A stretch of 64,000 nucleotides of DNA from G963666705 sp963666705 (GTDB lineage: Bacteria > Pseudomonadota > Alphaproteobacteria > CADEGL01): positions 558,001-622,000 of the forward strand of contig CAXXKO010000001.1 of assembly GCA_963666705.2 (NCBI GenBank). Reading direction: 5' to 3'. The notes beneath the pieces are model-generated. The model did not search any database and had not been told where the DNA came from. It was given only the letters and a program-made list of their open reading frames with translations. The position numbers and the translations under genes were made by a program. The first letter of the stretch is position 1; every line of letters starts with the position of its first letter. Below are positions 18,877-28,131 of this stretch, piece after piece.

Positions 18877-19086
18877 TCGCGGGCCGGGGGCTCGCGGCCC
18901 CGGGTTCCGCCCGCCGGAGTCGACAAGACGCGAACGCCGCGGACGGGCCGGGCGCGCGGCGCGCTCAAGCGTATTGTCGTCCGCGCCGCCATACGGTTAC
19001 CATTATTGGAGCGTACTGTCGCGCAATTCCGGCGCCGGACCGGGTGGTCGCGGCGACGGAAACCTGTGCCCGAGGAGGATTCCACC

Positions 19087-19102
19087 ATGGCGTCGACATG
19101 CA
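19087..19102 (+). pseudogene. 5' stub of the IS21-disrupted gene
   Basis: GAGGAGGATTCCACC leads into an ATG at 19087-19089 followed by five codons (MASTC), and then the IS21 element begins at 19103. A strong ribosome site with almost no gene behind it means this is the start of the gene whose C-terminal end reappears at 21860. The middle, presumably containing a catalytic domain, is gone, since the element carries no matching direct repeats. Confidence 0.55.
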
Positions 19103-19302
19103 TGTCAACGGCGGAGCAAAATTAGTCCACCCGGGCGGAGCAAAACTAGTCCACTTAACGTTATGCGGTACGCGGTGTTGGGGGGTTGTCCCGGTAGTCC
19201 ATAGGAGGGACCCGCGCTGCTTCGTGTAGCGCTTGCGTTACGCGGAGCGAAGCAGCGTGGGAGGTTCCTGTGGACCCACCGGGTCAACCATTGCACCGGC
19301 GG

Positions 19303-20073
19303 TCAAGCAGGTATTTTTGGGGATTTCCGCCGTTTTTGGCTTTGGTTGAGACGATAGCTCTCGCCGTTCATTTCCAGGATATGGACATGGTGGGTGAGGC
19401 GGTCCAGCAAAGCCCCGGTCAGGCGTTCCGAGCCGAATATCTCCGTCCACTCATCGAACGGCAAGTTGGAGGTCACCAGGATCGAGCCCCGCTCGTAGCG
19501 CTGGCTGAAGACTTCGAACAGCAGCTCGGCGCCGGTCTTCGAGAGCGGCACGAAGCCGAGTTCGTCGATGATCAGAAGGTGATACTTTGCCAGTTGCTTC
19601 TGCAGGCGCAACAGGCGTTTTTCATCCCCGGCCTCCATCAGTTCATGAACCAGGGCAGCGGCCGTGAGGAAGCCGACGGAGAGCCCCTTTTGGCAGGCCG
19701 CCAGACCGAGACCGAGGGCGATATGGGTCTTGCCGGTTCCGCTGTTGCCGAGCGCGATGATATTCTCACGACGCTCGACGTATTCGCATCGCGCCAACTC
19801 CAGAACCAGCATCTTGTCGAGCGATGCGATGGCCTTGAAGTCGAAGCTGTCGAGGCTTTTGACGGCGGGGAACCTGGCCTGTCTGATCCGCCGCTCGACC
19901 ATGCGGCGCTCACGGTCGATCAGTTCCAACTCGGTCAGACGGACAAGATACCGCACATGGTCGGCGCCCTCGGTGGCGCATTGGCGGGCCAGCTTGTCGT
20001 ATTCGCGCAGGAACGTCGGCAGTTTCAGGGTCTTGAGGTGATGGGCCAGCAACACTTGCGGCGTATCGGTCAT
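19303..20073 (-). CDS. istB: IS21 helper ATPase IstB
   Basis: IstB is the AAA+ ATPase that selects the target and activates the IstA transposase. The 256-residue protein has the Walker A segment GNSGTGKTH, Walker B LLIIDELGF, and the conserved LVTSNLPFDEW. The start at 20073 (MTDTPQVL) has GGAGGCG upstream; the longer frame would run into istA. It looks complete. Confidence 0.93.
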   Translation of the reverse strand: MTDTPQVLLAHHLKTLKLPTFLREYDKLARQCATEGADHVRYLVRLTELELIDRERRMVERRIRQARFPAVKSLDSFDFKAIASLDKMLVLELARCEYVERRENIIALGNSGTGKTHIALGLGLAACQKGLSVGFLTAAALVHELMEAGDEKRLLRLQKQLAKYHLLIIDELGFVPLSKTGAELLFEVFSQRYERGSILVTSNLPFDEWTEIFGSERLTGALLDRLTHHVHILEMNGESYRLNQSQKRRKSPKIPA

Positions 20074-20399
20074 GACGCGCCTCCACCCAACAAGCTCATA
20101 TAACTGGCGGCGGCCGTGGTCGCCACGTTGGCCCGAGGCAGGTAGGGATAGATATCCAGGTCGAGTTTGGGCGGGCGTCGCTCGATACGGCACAGCACAA
20201 GGTGTTTGACGGCGTCGTAGCCGATCGCACCCAGGCGCAGGGCGTCCTTCACCGCGCCGTGAAGCACCTCGAGATCGAAGGTCTCCACAAGCCGAAGGAC
20301 CTGGACGTATTCCCGCTTGCCGGCCTTGCCCATGCGCGCCTCCAGGAGACGGCGCAGGGTTGGGAAGGCATCAGGCAGTTCCCATCCGGCTAGCGGCGC
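20074..20399 (-). pseudogene. istA: IstA transposase, C-terminal fragment
   Basis: Read on the minus strand this segment gives LAGWELPDAF, then a helical region ending in PRANVATTAAASYMSLLGG, which is the normal C-terminal tail of IstA and meets istB. It is cut off from the N-terminal part of the gene (20567-21760) by an insert of about 180 bases (20400-20578). Together the two pieces would make an IstA of about 500 residues. Confidence 0.7.
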
Positions 20400-20578
20400 G
20401 GATCGACGCTCATGCGCAGATCGTCGAAGGCCTCCGGCATCGATGGCAAGAGCCGACAGGATGGTTCCGAGGAACGGTCGTTGCGTGTAGTCTTGGTCAG
20501 TTCTCCTTGATGGAATCAGCACCCAGAGCCTAGCGGCTCCAGGCGGACGACGCCTACTTCAGCTTTTCAACAGAGCCC
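20400..20578. mobile_element. Short insert inside istA
   Basis: About 180 bases interrupt istA between IGALDQ and the following LAGWELP. Read on the minus strand the insert begins GGGCTCTGTTGAAAAGCTGA, which looks like the tip of an insertion sequence, and it puts a stop (TGA) into istA almost at once. It is too short to encode a transposase, so it is either a non-autonomous element or the remnant of one. Boundaries are good to about 10 bases. Confidence 0.45.
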
Positions 20579-21760
20579 CTGATCCAGGGCACCGATCTTG
20601 TGCTCCAGCAAAGGCAGGTAGTGGATCGGATCGAAGACCATGTCTTCCCGGTCGTAGGAACGGGGGTGTCGGGCAATGATCCCGGCGCCGCAACCGATAA
20701 CCACCTCGTGGACATAGCCACGGATCCAGACTTCCTGATGGCCGTAGGCGACGGGCACGGAATAGTCATTCGTCCGGTAGCGCACCAGGGACAGCGAGTT
20801 GACCCGCGTGCCCTGCTTGTCGCACGCGTCGAACGGTGCCGGCAGTGGCCTCTTCAACGCTTCGCGGTCACGCACAAACCGTTCGCCGATGCTCTCGCGG
20901 TGGCCGCGCAGGACGTTGCCTTGCCGGTTGCGGCATTGCTCTTCCAGGTGGCCATTGAAGGCGTCCCAGCTCGCGAACCGGGGAAGCGGCGTCATGAAGT
21001 TCCGCCGGGCATAGCCGACCACCCCCTCCACATTGCCTTTGTCGTTACCCTTGCCGGGACGGCCGTAGCGGTCCTCGAAGAGGTAATGGGACTGCAGCCC
21101 GCTGAACGCCCGCGTTCGTTGCCGCGTGCCATCTGACAAGATGCGCGACACCAGACACTTGTCGTTGTCGTAAAGAATCGATTGGGGAACGCCGCCGAAA
21201 AAAACAAAGGCTCTGTTGTGCCCGTCCAGCCAGGCCTCCGTCGTCGCCGCCGGGTAGGCCGCAACGAAGCAGGCATCGCTGTGGGGAAGTGTCATGACGA
21301 AAAAATGCGCCCGATACTTGACGCCGGCGATGATCGCATCCGCCTCGCCAAAGTCCGCTCGAGCATGGCCCGGAGGATGTGACAACGGCACAAACATCTC
21401 ACGCCGACGAAGGCGCCGTTCCCGAACGTAATCCTTCACGATGGTCTCTTTGCCCGTGAAGCCATGTTCGTCGCGAAGGCGCTCGAATATACGCTTCGCC
21501 GTGTGGTGCTGCTTACGGTGAACCGTTCGGTCCTCCTCCAGAATACGGTCGATGATATCCGTGAAGGGGGCCAGTTTCGGGCGTTTCGGTGGCTGGCGTC
21601 GCCGATATCCCGGCGGCTCCGAATGCCGCAGCATCTTCCTCACCGTCTCGCGCGCAATGCCAAACCGACTTGCCGCCTCTCGCTGGCTCAGACCATCAAC
21701 ATGGCAGGCCAGCCGAACGCGCAGATATAGGTCCACGGTGTACATCCTCCCGCCTTCCAT
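20567..21760 (-). pseudogene. istA: IstA transposase, N-terminal part
   Basis: IstA is the DDE transposase of IS21. The 397 residues left include the N-terminal helix-turn-helix (QREAASRFGIARETVRKML) and the integrase core: VKDYVRERRLRR, HADFGEAD-type first Asp (ARADFGEAD), YDNDKCLV second Asp, and NDKGNVEG with the catalytic Glu. The frame ends early at 20567 because of the insert at 20400-20578. The IS21 copy is therefore probably unable to move by itself. Confidence 0.85.
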
Positions 21761-21859
21761 CTCAAAAAAGATCGAAGGCTACAGGTGGCAGAGTTTTACT
21801 CCGCCCGCGGCTGGGAAATCCCGCCGCTTCCGTGGACTAATTTGTCACCGCCGTTCTCA

Positions 21860-22396
21860 GCCCGCGACGTCATCACGGGCGAGATTGCCGACACCCCGGC
21901 CCAGATCGCGGCCGATGCCCTGTCCCACGGTAACGACGCCGAGGTCCGTCTCGAGGTGCTGCCGTCGTCGAGCGTGCGCCTCGGTGACACGGTGACCTTC
22001 CGCGTCACCAGCGCCCGGCCCGGGCACCTCCTGGTGCTCGACGTGAACGCGAACCAGGAGCTCACGCAGCTCTTCCCCAACGAGATCTCGGACCGCCAAG
22101 GCCGCGGCGACGATATCTCGACCAATCGCCCGATCACGATCCCGGACGCCTATTACGGCTTCGCGTTCACGGCCGGCGAGCCCACGGGCAAGGGCCTGCT
22201 GCTGGCCATCGTGACGGAGGACCCGATCTCCCTCGACCAGCTGACCGGCAACGCCCGCGACCTCAATGTCATCAGCGACCCCGAATCCTACCTGACCTGG
22301 ATCGCGCAGGCCCTGCGCGAGACCTGGGGCGACGAGGACGGGAACCGGGAGCCCAACTGGTCCATGACCCAGCTCGAATACGAGATCCGGCGCTGA
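21860..22396 (+). pseudogene. DUF4384 domain, C-terminal end of a broken protein
   Basis: The translation after the IS21 end (from ARDVITGE to the stop at 22394-22396, about 178 residues) contains LGDTVTFRVTSARPGHLLVLDV and QELTQLFPN, the DUF4384 signature. In many proteobacterial proteins DUF4384 is the C-terminal partner of a caspase-like peptidase domain; that is family knowledge, not visible here, because everything before it is lost to the IS21 insertion. The serpin gene begins 37 bases on, so the two genes were probably one operon. Confidence 0.7.
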
Positions 22397-22433
22397 GCCG
22401 GCGCCGTCATCACCCCGCGAGGAACCCAATCTA

Positions 22434-23663
22434 ATGTGGCTGAGACTCCTGCGCGTCGTTTTCCTCGGCTGGCTCCTCGCCGTGCCGTCGTTCGGCGTGG
22501 CCGGCGGCAACGCGGGTGCGCCCGGCACGCCGGAGGCATTCGCCACGGCGCTCGACCGGTTCGGCCTCTCGCTGCTGCGCGAGCTTTCAGCCGGTGCTAA
22601 GGCTGGCAACGTCCTCGTCTCGCCTCTCAGCGTCGCCGTCGCGCTCGCGATGGTGGCGGAAGGGGCGGAGAGGCCGGCGAGGGATGCGATCGCGGCGACC
22701 CTCGGGCTCGAGGGCCAGCCCACGAAGGTGATCGCCCGGGCCATGGCCGACATGCTGCGCCGCCTACGACGGACGGCGAACGGCGGCGGCGACGTTACCT
22801 TCACCGCCGCCAACGGGATCTGGACGGCCCCCGGGCTCGACGTCTACCCGGCCTTCGTCGAGGCGCTGGAGCTGCGCTTCGAGGCCGAGCCGCGGACCAT
22901 CGATTTCGCCGACCCCAGCGCCGCCGGAGAGATCAACGCCTGGGTCGCCGAAGCGACGCGTGGCACGATCCCCGAGATCGTCGGCGCGCTCTCCCCCGAC
23001 ACGGCCATGGTCCTGGCCAACGCCCTCTATTTCAAGGGGCGCTGGGCGGTCCCTTTCGATCCCGCCGATACCGCGAGCAGGCCCTTCACGACGGCGGCGG
23101 GCGCGACGGCGGACGTCCCGACCATGATGCTTGCGGATACCCGCCTCATGTACCGCGAGGATGGCTGGTCGCAGGCCGTCGAGCTGCCCTATGGCGAGGG
23201 TGGGTTCGGCTTGCGGATCGTGCTGCCGAAGGACGCGGGCATGGATTTGGCCGCCTTGGTCGAGCGCGCCCTGGCCGACGCCGCCTCTCTCGCGGGCGAA
23301 GGCTTTCGGGAGATCGAGGGAACCCTGGCCCTGCCCAGGTTCGACATCGGCTACGGGGCGAACCTGCCGGGCGCGTTGCGGGCGCTCGGCCTCGGCCCGG
23401 CGCTCGACGGCCCCGACAGCTTCGCCGGCATCGCCACGCCGCCACCGGCGCTCGGAGACATCCTGCACAGAGCCGCCCTTTCGGTCGACGAGGAGGGATC
23501 AGTGGCGGCCGCGGCCACGGCCGTGGTGATGACGCGGACGCTGGCCGGCAAGGAGCGGTTCGAGATGATCGTCGACCGGCCGTTCCTGGTCGTGCTGCGC
23601 CACCGGCGGACCGGGGTGCCGGCATTCGTCGGTTACGTGGCCGATCCGGCGGGCGCCCAATGA
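22434..23663 (+). CDS. Secreted serpin (serine/cysteine protease inhibitor)
   Basis: The 409-residue protein starts with a signal peptide (about 1-24) and then has a full serpin fold: SPLSVAVALAMVAEGA, NALYFKGRWAVPF and, at the C-terminus, RPFLVVLRHRRTGVPAFVGYV. The reactive-loop hinge EEGSVAAAAT starts at Glu353 (P17) and has the small-residue run of inhibitory serpins. By spacing to antithrombin the scissile bond is Thr369-Leu370, with Arg368 next to it. Serpins trap serine or cysteine proteases by loop insertion. GAGGAA lies upstream of the ATG. It sits between a DUF4384 gene and two caspase-like genes on the same strand. Bacterial serpins are uncommon. Confidence 0.92.
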   Translation: MWLRLLRVVFLGWLLAVPSFGVAGGNAGAPGTPEAFATALDRFGLSLLRELSAGAKAGNVLVSPLSVAVALAMVAEGAERPARDAIAATLGLEGQPTKVIARAMADMLRRLRRTANGGGDVTFTAANGIWTAPGLDVYPAFVEALELRFEAEPRTIDFADPSAAGEINAWVAEATRGTIPEIVGALSPDTAMVLANALYFKGRWAVPFDPADTASRPFTTAAGATADVPTMMLADTRLMYREDGWSQAVELPYGEGGFGLRIVLPKDAGMDLAALVERALADAASLAGEGFREIEGTLALPRFDIGYGANLPGALRALGLGPALDGPDSFAGIATPPPALGDILHRAALSVDEEGSVAAAATAVVMTRTLAGKERFEMIVDRPFLVVLRHRRTGVPAFVGYVADPAGAQ

Positions 23664-23754
23664 TGGTGGCCATGAGTGTTTTGTGTGTGCTGTTGCGCCC
23701 GGCCGTCGGCCGGCGCAAGATTGAACCGAACGAACAGGCAATGGGAATCGCATC

Positions 23755-26097
23755 ATGAAACTCATTCGCATGGCGTTATGCGCCCTCGTGCTGGCGCTCC
23801 TCGCCACCCTGCCGGCCCAGGCCGGCAAGCGCGTGGCCCTGGTGATGGGCAACTCGGCCTATATCAACGCACCGGCCCTGCCCAACCCCCGGAACGACGC
23901 CGAGGACATGGCGGCCGCGCTCGAGAAGCTCGGCTTCGAGGTCATCCGCGGCATGGACCTCGACCGCGAAGGCATGGAGGCTGCCGTCGACCGCTTCGGC
24001 GCCACCGCCGACGGGGCGGATCTGGCGCTCGTGTTCTATGCCGGGCACGGCATCCAGGTGGCGGGGGAGAACTACGCGCTGCCCATCGACGCACGATTGC
24101 GGAGCGAGCGCGACCTGCGCCGCGCGGTGCCCCTCTCGTGGCTGGTGGATGAGGCCGGCCGGGCCGCGCAGCTCGGCCTCGTGATCCTCGACGCCTGCCG
24201 CAACAACCCCCTGGCCGAGGAGATGAAGCGCGGCATGGGGGCGACGCGCGCCTTCGTGGTGGGCCGCGGCCTCACGCGCCTCGAGGATGCGCCGACCAAT
24301 ACCTTGATCGCCTACGCGACCTCGGCCGATGCGACGGCCGAAGATGGCTCGGGCCGGAACAGCCCCTATACGACGGCCCTGCTCCACCACATTCCCACGC
24401 CGGGCCTGGAGATCCGTCAGCTCTTCGGCCGCGTGCGCGATTCGGTGATGGAATCGACAAACAGCGGGCAGACGCCGTTCACCTACGGCTCGCTCGGCGG
24501 CGACGCGATCTACCTGGCGCTGCCGCTCACGACGGTGTCGCTCGTGCCCGGGCCTGGTCAGTCCCAAGAGAGCGAGAAATACGTGACCCCATCCGGCCGC
24601 CAGATGGTCGAGATCGAGTTCTGGCGCACCATCAAGGACAGCGCCGACTGGCGTGACTTCCAGGCCTATCTCGATCAGTTCGGCGAAGGTGCCACATTCA
24701 GCGTGCTCGCCCGCCTGCGGCGCGACAAGCTGAGAGGCACGGGCGATACGGATATCGACACGGCGATCAGCGCCACGCCCCTTCCCGGCACGCCCCATGC
24801 GGAGTATCCGGACGTGGTCTGGAACGCCGACGGCATGCTGGAGCCCGCCCCCGGGTACCGCTGGACCTCGGACGACACCGATAGCATGGACGTGATTCCG
24901 ATCGTCGCCGGCACGCCCCACGATACCTATCCAAACGTGGTGTGGAACGCCGACGGCAAGCTCGAGCCGGCTTCGGGCTACGAATGGGTTTCCGACGACC
25001 CAGACAATTACAACGTGGTGCCGGGCGCCGGCCAGCCCGGGACGGACGTCGCGTCGGCGCCCGGCACGGAGACGACGACAACGGCGACGGACGCGAGCGG
25101 CGCGCCCGCCGCCGGCGCGCCCCACGATACCTACCCGAACGTGGTGTGGGACGCCGAGGGCACGCTGCAGCCGGTGCCGGGCTATCAGTGGGCCAGCAAC
25201 GACCCCGACGCCTACGACGTAACACCGGTGGTCGACGGCACGCCCCACTTCAAGTATCCCAACGTGGTGTGGGGCGCCGATGGGCTGCTGGAGCCGGCCC
25301 CGGGCTACGAATGGGGCTCTGACGATCCGTCGGATTTCACCGTGCGGCCCGCGACGGGCTCGGAGGTCGCGGCGGTGCCCGACGGCGATGCCGGCACGCC
25401 TCCCGCCGGCACCCCCCACGCCGAATACCCGAACGTGGTGTGGGACGCCGAGGGCATGCTGCAGCCCGCGCCGGGCTACGAGTGGGCCTCTGAGGACCCG
25501 GACGAATACGGTGTGCGGCCGGAATCCCGCACCCAGTCCGGGCCGCCCGCCAGCACGCCCCACGAGACCTATCCCAACGTGGTGTGGAACGACGAGGGGC
25601 TCCTCGATCCGGCGCCGGGTTTCGCCTGGACCAACGACGATCCGGATAGCTACGACGTCGTGCGCGTCGTCCCCGGCACACCCCATGCCACCTATCCGAA
25701 CGTCGTGTGGGACGAGGACGGGCAGCTACAGCCCGCGTCCGGCTACCAGTGGGTCAGCGACGATTCGGACAGTTACGAGGTGCAGGCCATCTACCCCGGC
25801 GCCCCCCATTACAAGTACCCGAACGTGGTCTGGGACAACAACGGCATGCTGGAGCCGGCGCTGGGTTACAACTGGCTCACGGACGATCCGGATAATTACG
25901 ACGTGGTCCCGGATTCGGGCGCGGTCCAGCCCTCGACCGGCGGGCTGGGCGCCAGGCTCGGGCTCCTCGAGGAGGAAGTCACCACGAGCGAGAGGCATCT
26001 CGGCGCCCCGCCGTCCGCGACCTGGCAGTCCGCGCCGTCCGCCGCCCAGCCCGCCATGGGCGTCGCTTCGGCCCAATCGCTCCGCGACCGTGCCTAG
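23755..26097 (+). CDS. Secreted caspase-like protease with eight C-terminal repeats
   Basis: The 780-residue protein has a signal peptide (residues 1-23, cleaved after AQA) and a peptidase C14 domain at about 24-265: RVALVMGNSAY, catalytic His98 in YAGHG and Cys148 in LDACRNNP. Such bacterial orthocaspases usually cut after Arg or Lys (family knowledge). After a linker, eight copies of a roughly 40-residue unit fill residues 345-720, with PHxxYPNVVW, PAPGYxW and SDDPDxY as the constant parts. The C-terminal 60 residues are low-complexity. GGGAA precedes the ATG. The gene lies 91 bases after the serpin on the same strand. Confidence 0.88.
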   Translation: MKLIRMALCALVLALLATLPAQAGKRVALVMGNSAYINAPALPNPRNDAEDMAAALEKLGFEVIRGMDLDREGMEAAVDRFGATADGADLALVFYAGHGIQVAGENYALPIDARLRSERDLRRAVPLSWLVDEAGRAAQLGLVILDACRNNPLAEEMKRGMGATRAFVVGRGLTRLEDAPTNTLIAYATSADATAEDGSGRNSPYTTALLHHIPTPGLEIRQLFGRVRDSVMESTNSGQTPFTYGSLGGDAIYLALPLTTVSLVPGPGQSQESEKYVTPSGRQMVEIEFWRTIKDSADWRDFQAYLDQFGEGATFSVLARLRRDKLRGTGDTDIDTAISATPLPGTPHAEYPDVVWNADGMLEPAPGYRWTSDDTDSMDVIPIVAGTPHDTYPNVVWNADGKLEPASGYEWVSDDPDNYNVVPGAGQPGTDVASAPGTETTTTATDASGAPAAGAPHDTYPNVVWDAEGTLQPVPGYQWASNDPDAYDVTPVVDGTPHFKYPNVVWGADGLLEPAPGYEWGSDDPSDFTVRPATGSEVAAVPDGDAGTPPAGTPHAEYPNVVWDAEGMLQPAPGYEWASEDPDEYGVRPESRTQSGPPASTPHETYPNVVWNDEGLLDPAPGFAWTNDDPDSYDVVRVVPGTPHATYPNVVWDEDGQLQPASGYQWVSDDSDSYEVQAIYPGAPHYKYPNVVWDNNGMLEPALGYNWLTDDPDNYDVVPDSGAVQPSTGGLGARLGLLEEEVTTSERHLGAPPSATWQSAPSAAQPAMGVASAQSLRDRA
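24787..25920 (+). repeat. Eight tandem W/Y-rich protein repeats
   Basis: Within the caspase-like gene eight units begin with G(T/A)PH near residues 345, 386, 454, 495, 552, 600, 641 and 682. The core unit is about 40 residues; copies 2, 4 and 5 are followed by extra Gly/Ala/Thr-rich linkers. The DNA copies differ at many third positions, so the array is old rather than a recent expansion. Conserved Trp, Tyr and Asp-Asp pairs suggest a small folded domain, perhaps for binding a cell-wall or protein partner. Confidence 0.85.
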
Positions 26098-26169
26098 TGT
26101 GCCGTCCGATAAATTCGCCACCCACGGGGGCGCTCTTCCCGATTTCCGGAGGGCGCCGCCGCCGCTTGA

Positions 26170-26185
26170 CGATGCTTCGGCATCG
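26170..26185 (+). other. UUCG hairpin between the caspase genes
   Basis: CGATGC TTCG GCATCG is a perfect 6-bp stem capped by a UUCG tetraloop in the 240-base gap between the two caspase-like genes. No T-run follows, so it is not a classical terminator, but it may stabilise the upstream mRNA end. Confidence 0.4.
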
Positions 26186-26335
26186 CCGGCGCGGCGCCTC
26201 CTACCGAGAGGATGGGAAAAGCGATCCCATAGGCCGCGCGCTTAGGAGCCAGGGCACCAGGCCGACCAAGATATTCGCGCCATCCGCGCGGCGCTGGCGG
26301 TTGCCCTCGCCGTCGTAACGGCGCCGGCGGGCGCA

Positions 26336-28128
26336 ATGGCCGAGCGCCGAGTCGCGCTGGTCATCGGCAATTCGGCATATCGATTCGCGCCCGAGCTGCC
26401 CAACCCACGAAACGACGCCGCGGCGGTCGGGGCCGCGCTCGAGCGCCTCGGCTTCGAGGTGCTCGCCGGGCAGGACCTGGACGGCGCCGACATGTCCCGC
26501 ATGCTGCGCGATTTCGGGCGTCGGCTCGAGGGCGCCGACGCGGGCCTCTTCTTCTACGCCGGTCACGGCCTCCAGGTTGGCGGCGGCAACTACCTGGTGC
26601 CTGTCGATGCCCAGCTTTCGAGCGAGCTCGACCTCGAGTTCGAGGCTACGGACCTGAACGTGGTTCTGCGCATCATGGAGCGCGCCTCGGCGACGAACCT
26701 CGTCTTTCTCGACGCCTGCCGCGACAACCCCCTGGCCCAGAACCTGGCCCGTTCCATGGGCGCCACCCGCTCGATGGCCGTCGGGCGTGGCCTCGCGCGC
26801 GTCGAAAGCGGCGTCGGCACGCTCATCACCTACGCCACCCAGCCCGGCAACGTGGCCCTAGATGGGGACGGCTTGCACAGCCCCTTCACCGAGGCACTGG
26901 TCGAGCATATCGAGGCGCCAGGCATCGACGTGGCGCTGATGTTGCGCCGGGTGCGCCAGTCGGTGCTCGACGCGACCGACGGCCAACAGGTCCCCTGGGG
27001 CCATTCCTCACTCACGGGCGAGTTCTACTTCATGCCCGAGAGTGCCGATGGCCCCGCCCCGGTCGCCGAGACCTCGGCGGCCGCTTCGTCCTCGACCGAT
27101 CTCGATGCCCTGTTCTGGGCCTCGATCAATGACAGCGCCAATCCAACCATGTTCGAGCAGTATCTCGCGCGATTTCCCGCGGGCATCTTCGCGGGTCTGG
27201 CCCAAGCGCGGCTCGAGGAGCTGAGGAGCGGGGGCACCGAGACGGCGGCGCTGACCCCGGCGCCGGAGCCCACCTGGGAGCCGCCCGAGATCGAGCCGGT
27301 GGACGCCGACTATACGGTGATCAAGAATGCCAACGTGCGGGCCGCGCCCAACGTTCGCGCCGAGATCGTCGATACCCTGCCAATGGGGGCGCGATCCTCG
27401 TGGCCGGCAAGGTGCGGGGCGCCAACTGGTACCTCGTGGCGCTCCCCGATGGGCACGAGGGATATGTCTTCGGTCGCCTTCTCGTGCCTTACGAGGAGGG
27501 CGTCGCCCTCGCCCCGTCGCCCACCGCGGTGCCGGAGGCCGAGCCCGCGCCGCAGCCGGCGGAGAGTGGTGAGCCCGTCTTCAACATCAAGCCCGTGCGC
27601 TACGAGGGCGAGAGGGTGGTGGGCGTGGCGGAGGTGATTCAATACGGCCTTGCGACGGCGCTCGACGCGAGGGTGGTGCTCGATTGGCCTTTCGAGCCCG
27701 ACGAGAACACCGTCACCGGCAAGATCACCATGCTCGACGTCTCCAAGAAGGAGAATCTCGAATACTATGGCTCCGAGCTGGCACAGGCGCTGCTCGGCAG
27801 CCTCGGCTCGTCCCTCAGCCAGTCCATATCGCCGAGCACGGGCGTCTATGAGGTCAAGGTGCGCATCGTCGCGGAGAACCAGAGGACGGGGCGGACGACG
27901 GTTGAAAAGGCCCATGTGGTGGTCTTGCGTGACGGCCGCATGGACATCGAGCAGAGCACCAACTATGCCATCAACAAGGCCTTCACCGAGGCCACCCAGC
28001 GCCTCGCCATGCGCCTCAACGGTGGCGTGCCGGAACCGGCGATCGAGGCGACCGTCTACGACGAATACAAGCGTGACCGCCCCGACCAGGCGGAGCGCCC
28101 CACGGGGCCACCCATCGACTCTCGTTGA
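26336..28128 (+). pseudogene. Second caspase-like protease with SH3 domain, frameshifted
   Basis: From the ATG at 26336 the frame gives a peptidase C14 domain with His77 (YAGHG) and Cys128 (LDACRDNP), a linker, then an SH3-like start (DYTVIKNANVRAAPNVRAEIV). At about 27389-27394 (GGGGGCGCG) the frame is lost by one base. The rest of the SH3 domain (LVAGKVRGANWYLVAL) and a C-terminal domain to 28128 continue in another frame. Upstream of the ATG the frame is open back to 26246 and encodes a signal-peptide-like stretch (ALAVALAVVTAPAGAMA) but has no normal start codon. It is either degenerate or affected by sequence errors. Confidence 0.75.
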
Positions 28129-28131
28129 GGG

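Larger units (their letters stand above)
19103..21859. mobile_element. IS21-family insertion sequence
   Basis: The element is about 2.76 kb with imperfect inverted ends: TGTCAACGGCGGAGCAAAAT at the left, and on the right, read inward, TGAGAACGGCGGTGACAAAT. The left end carries the GGCGGAGCAAAA(A/C)TAGTCCAC unit twice, the multiple terminal repeats typical of IS21. It holds istB and istA on the minus strand. I find no target duplication at the two flanks, which suggests a deletion next to one end after insertion. Confidence 0.8.

Noticed and set aside
19103..21859. Target duplication around the IS21 element
   Set aside because: The flanks (GACATGCA and GCCCGCGAC) do not match for 4-8 bases.
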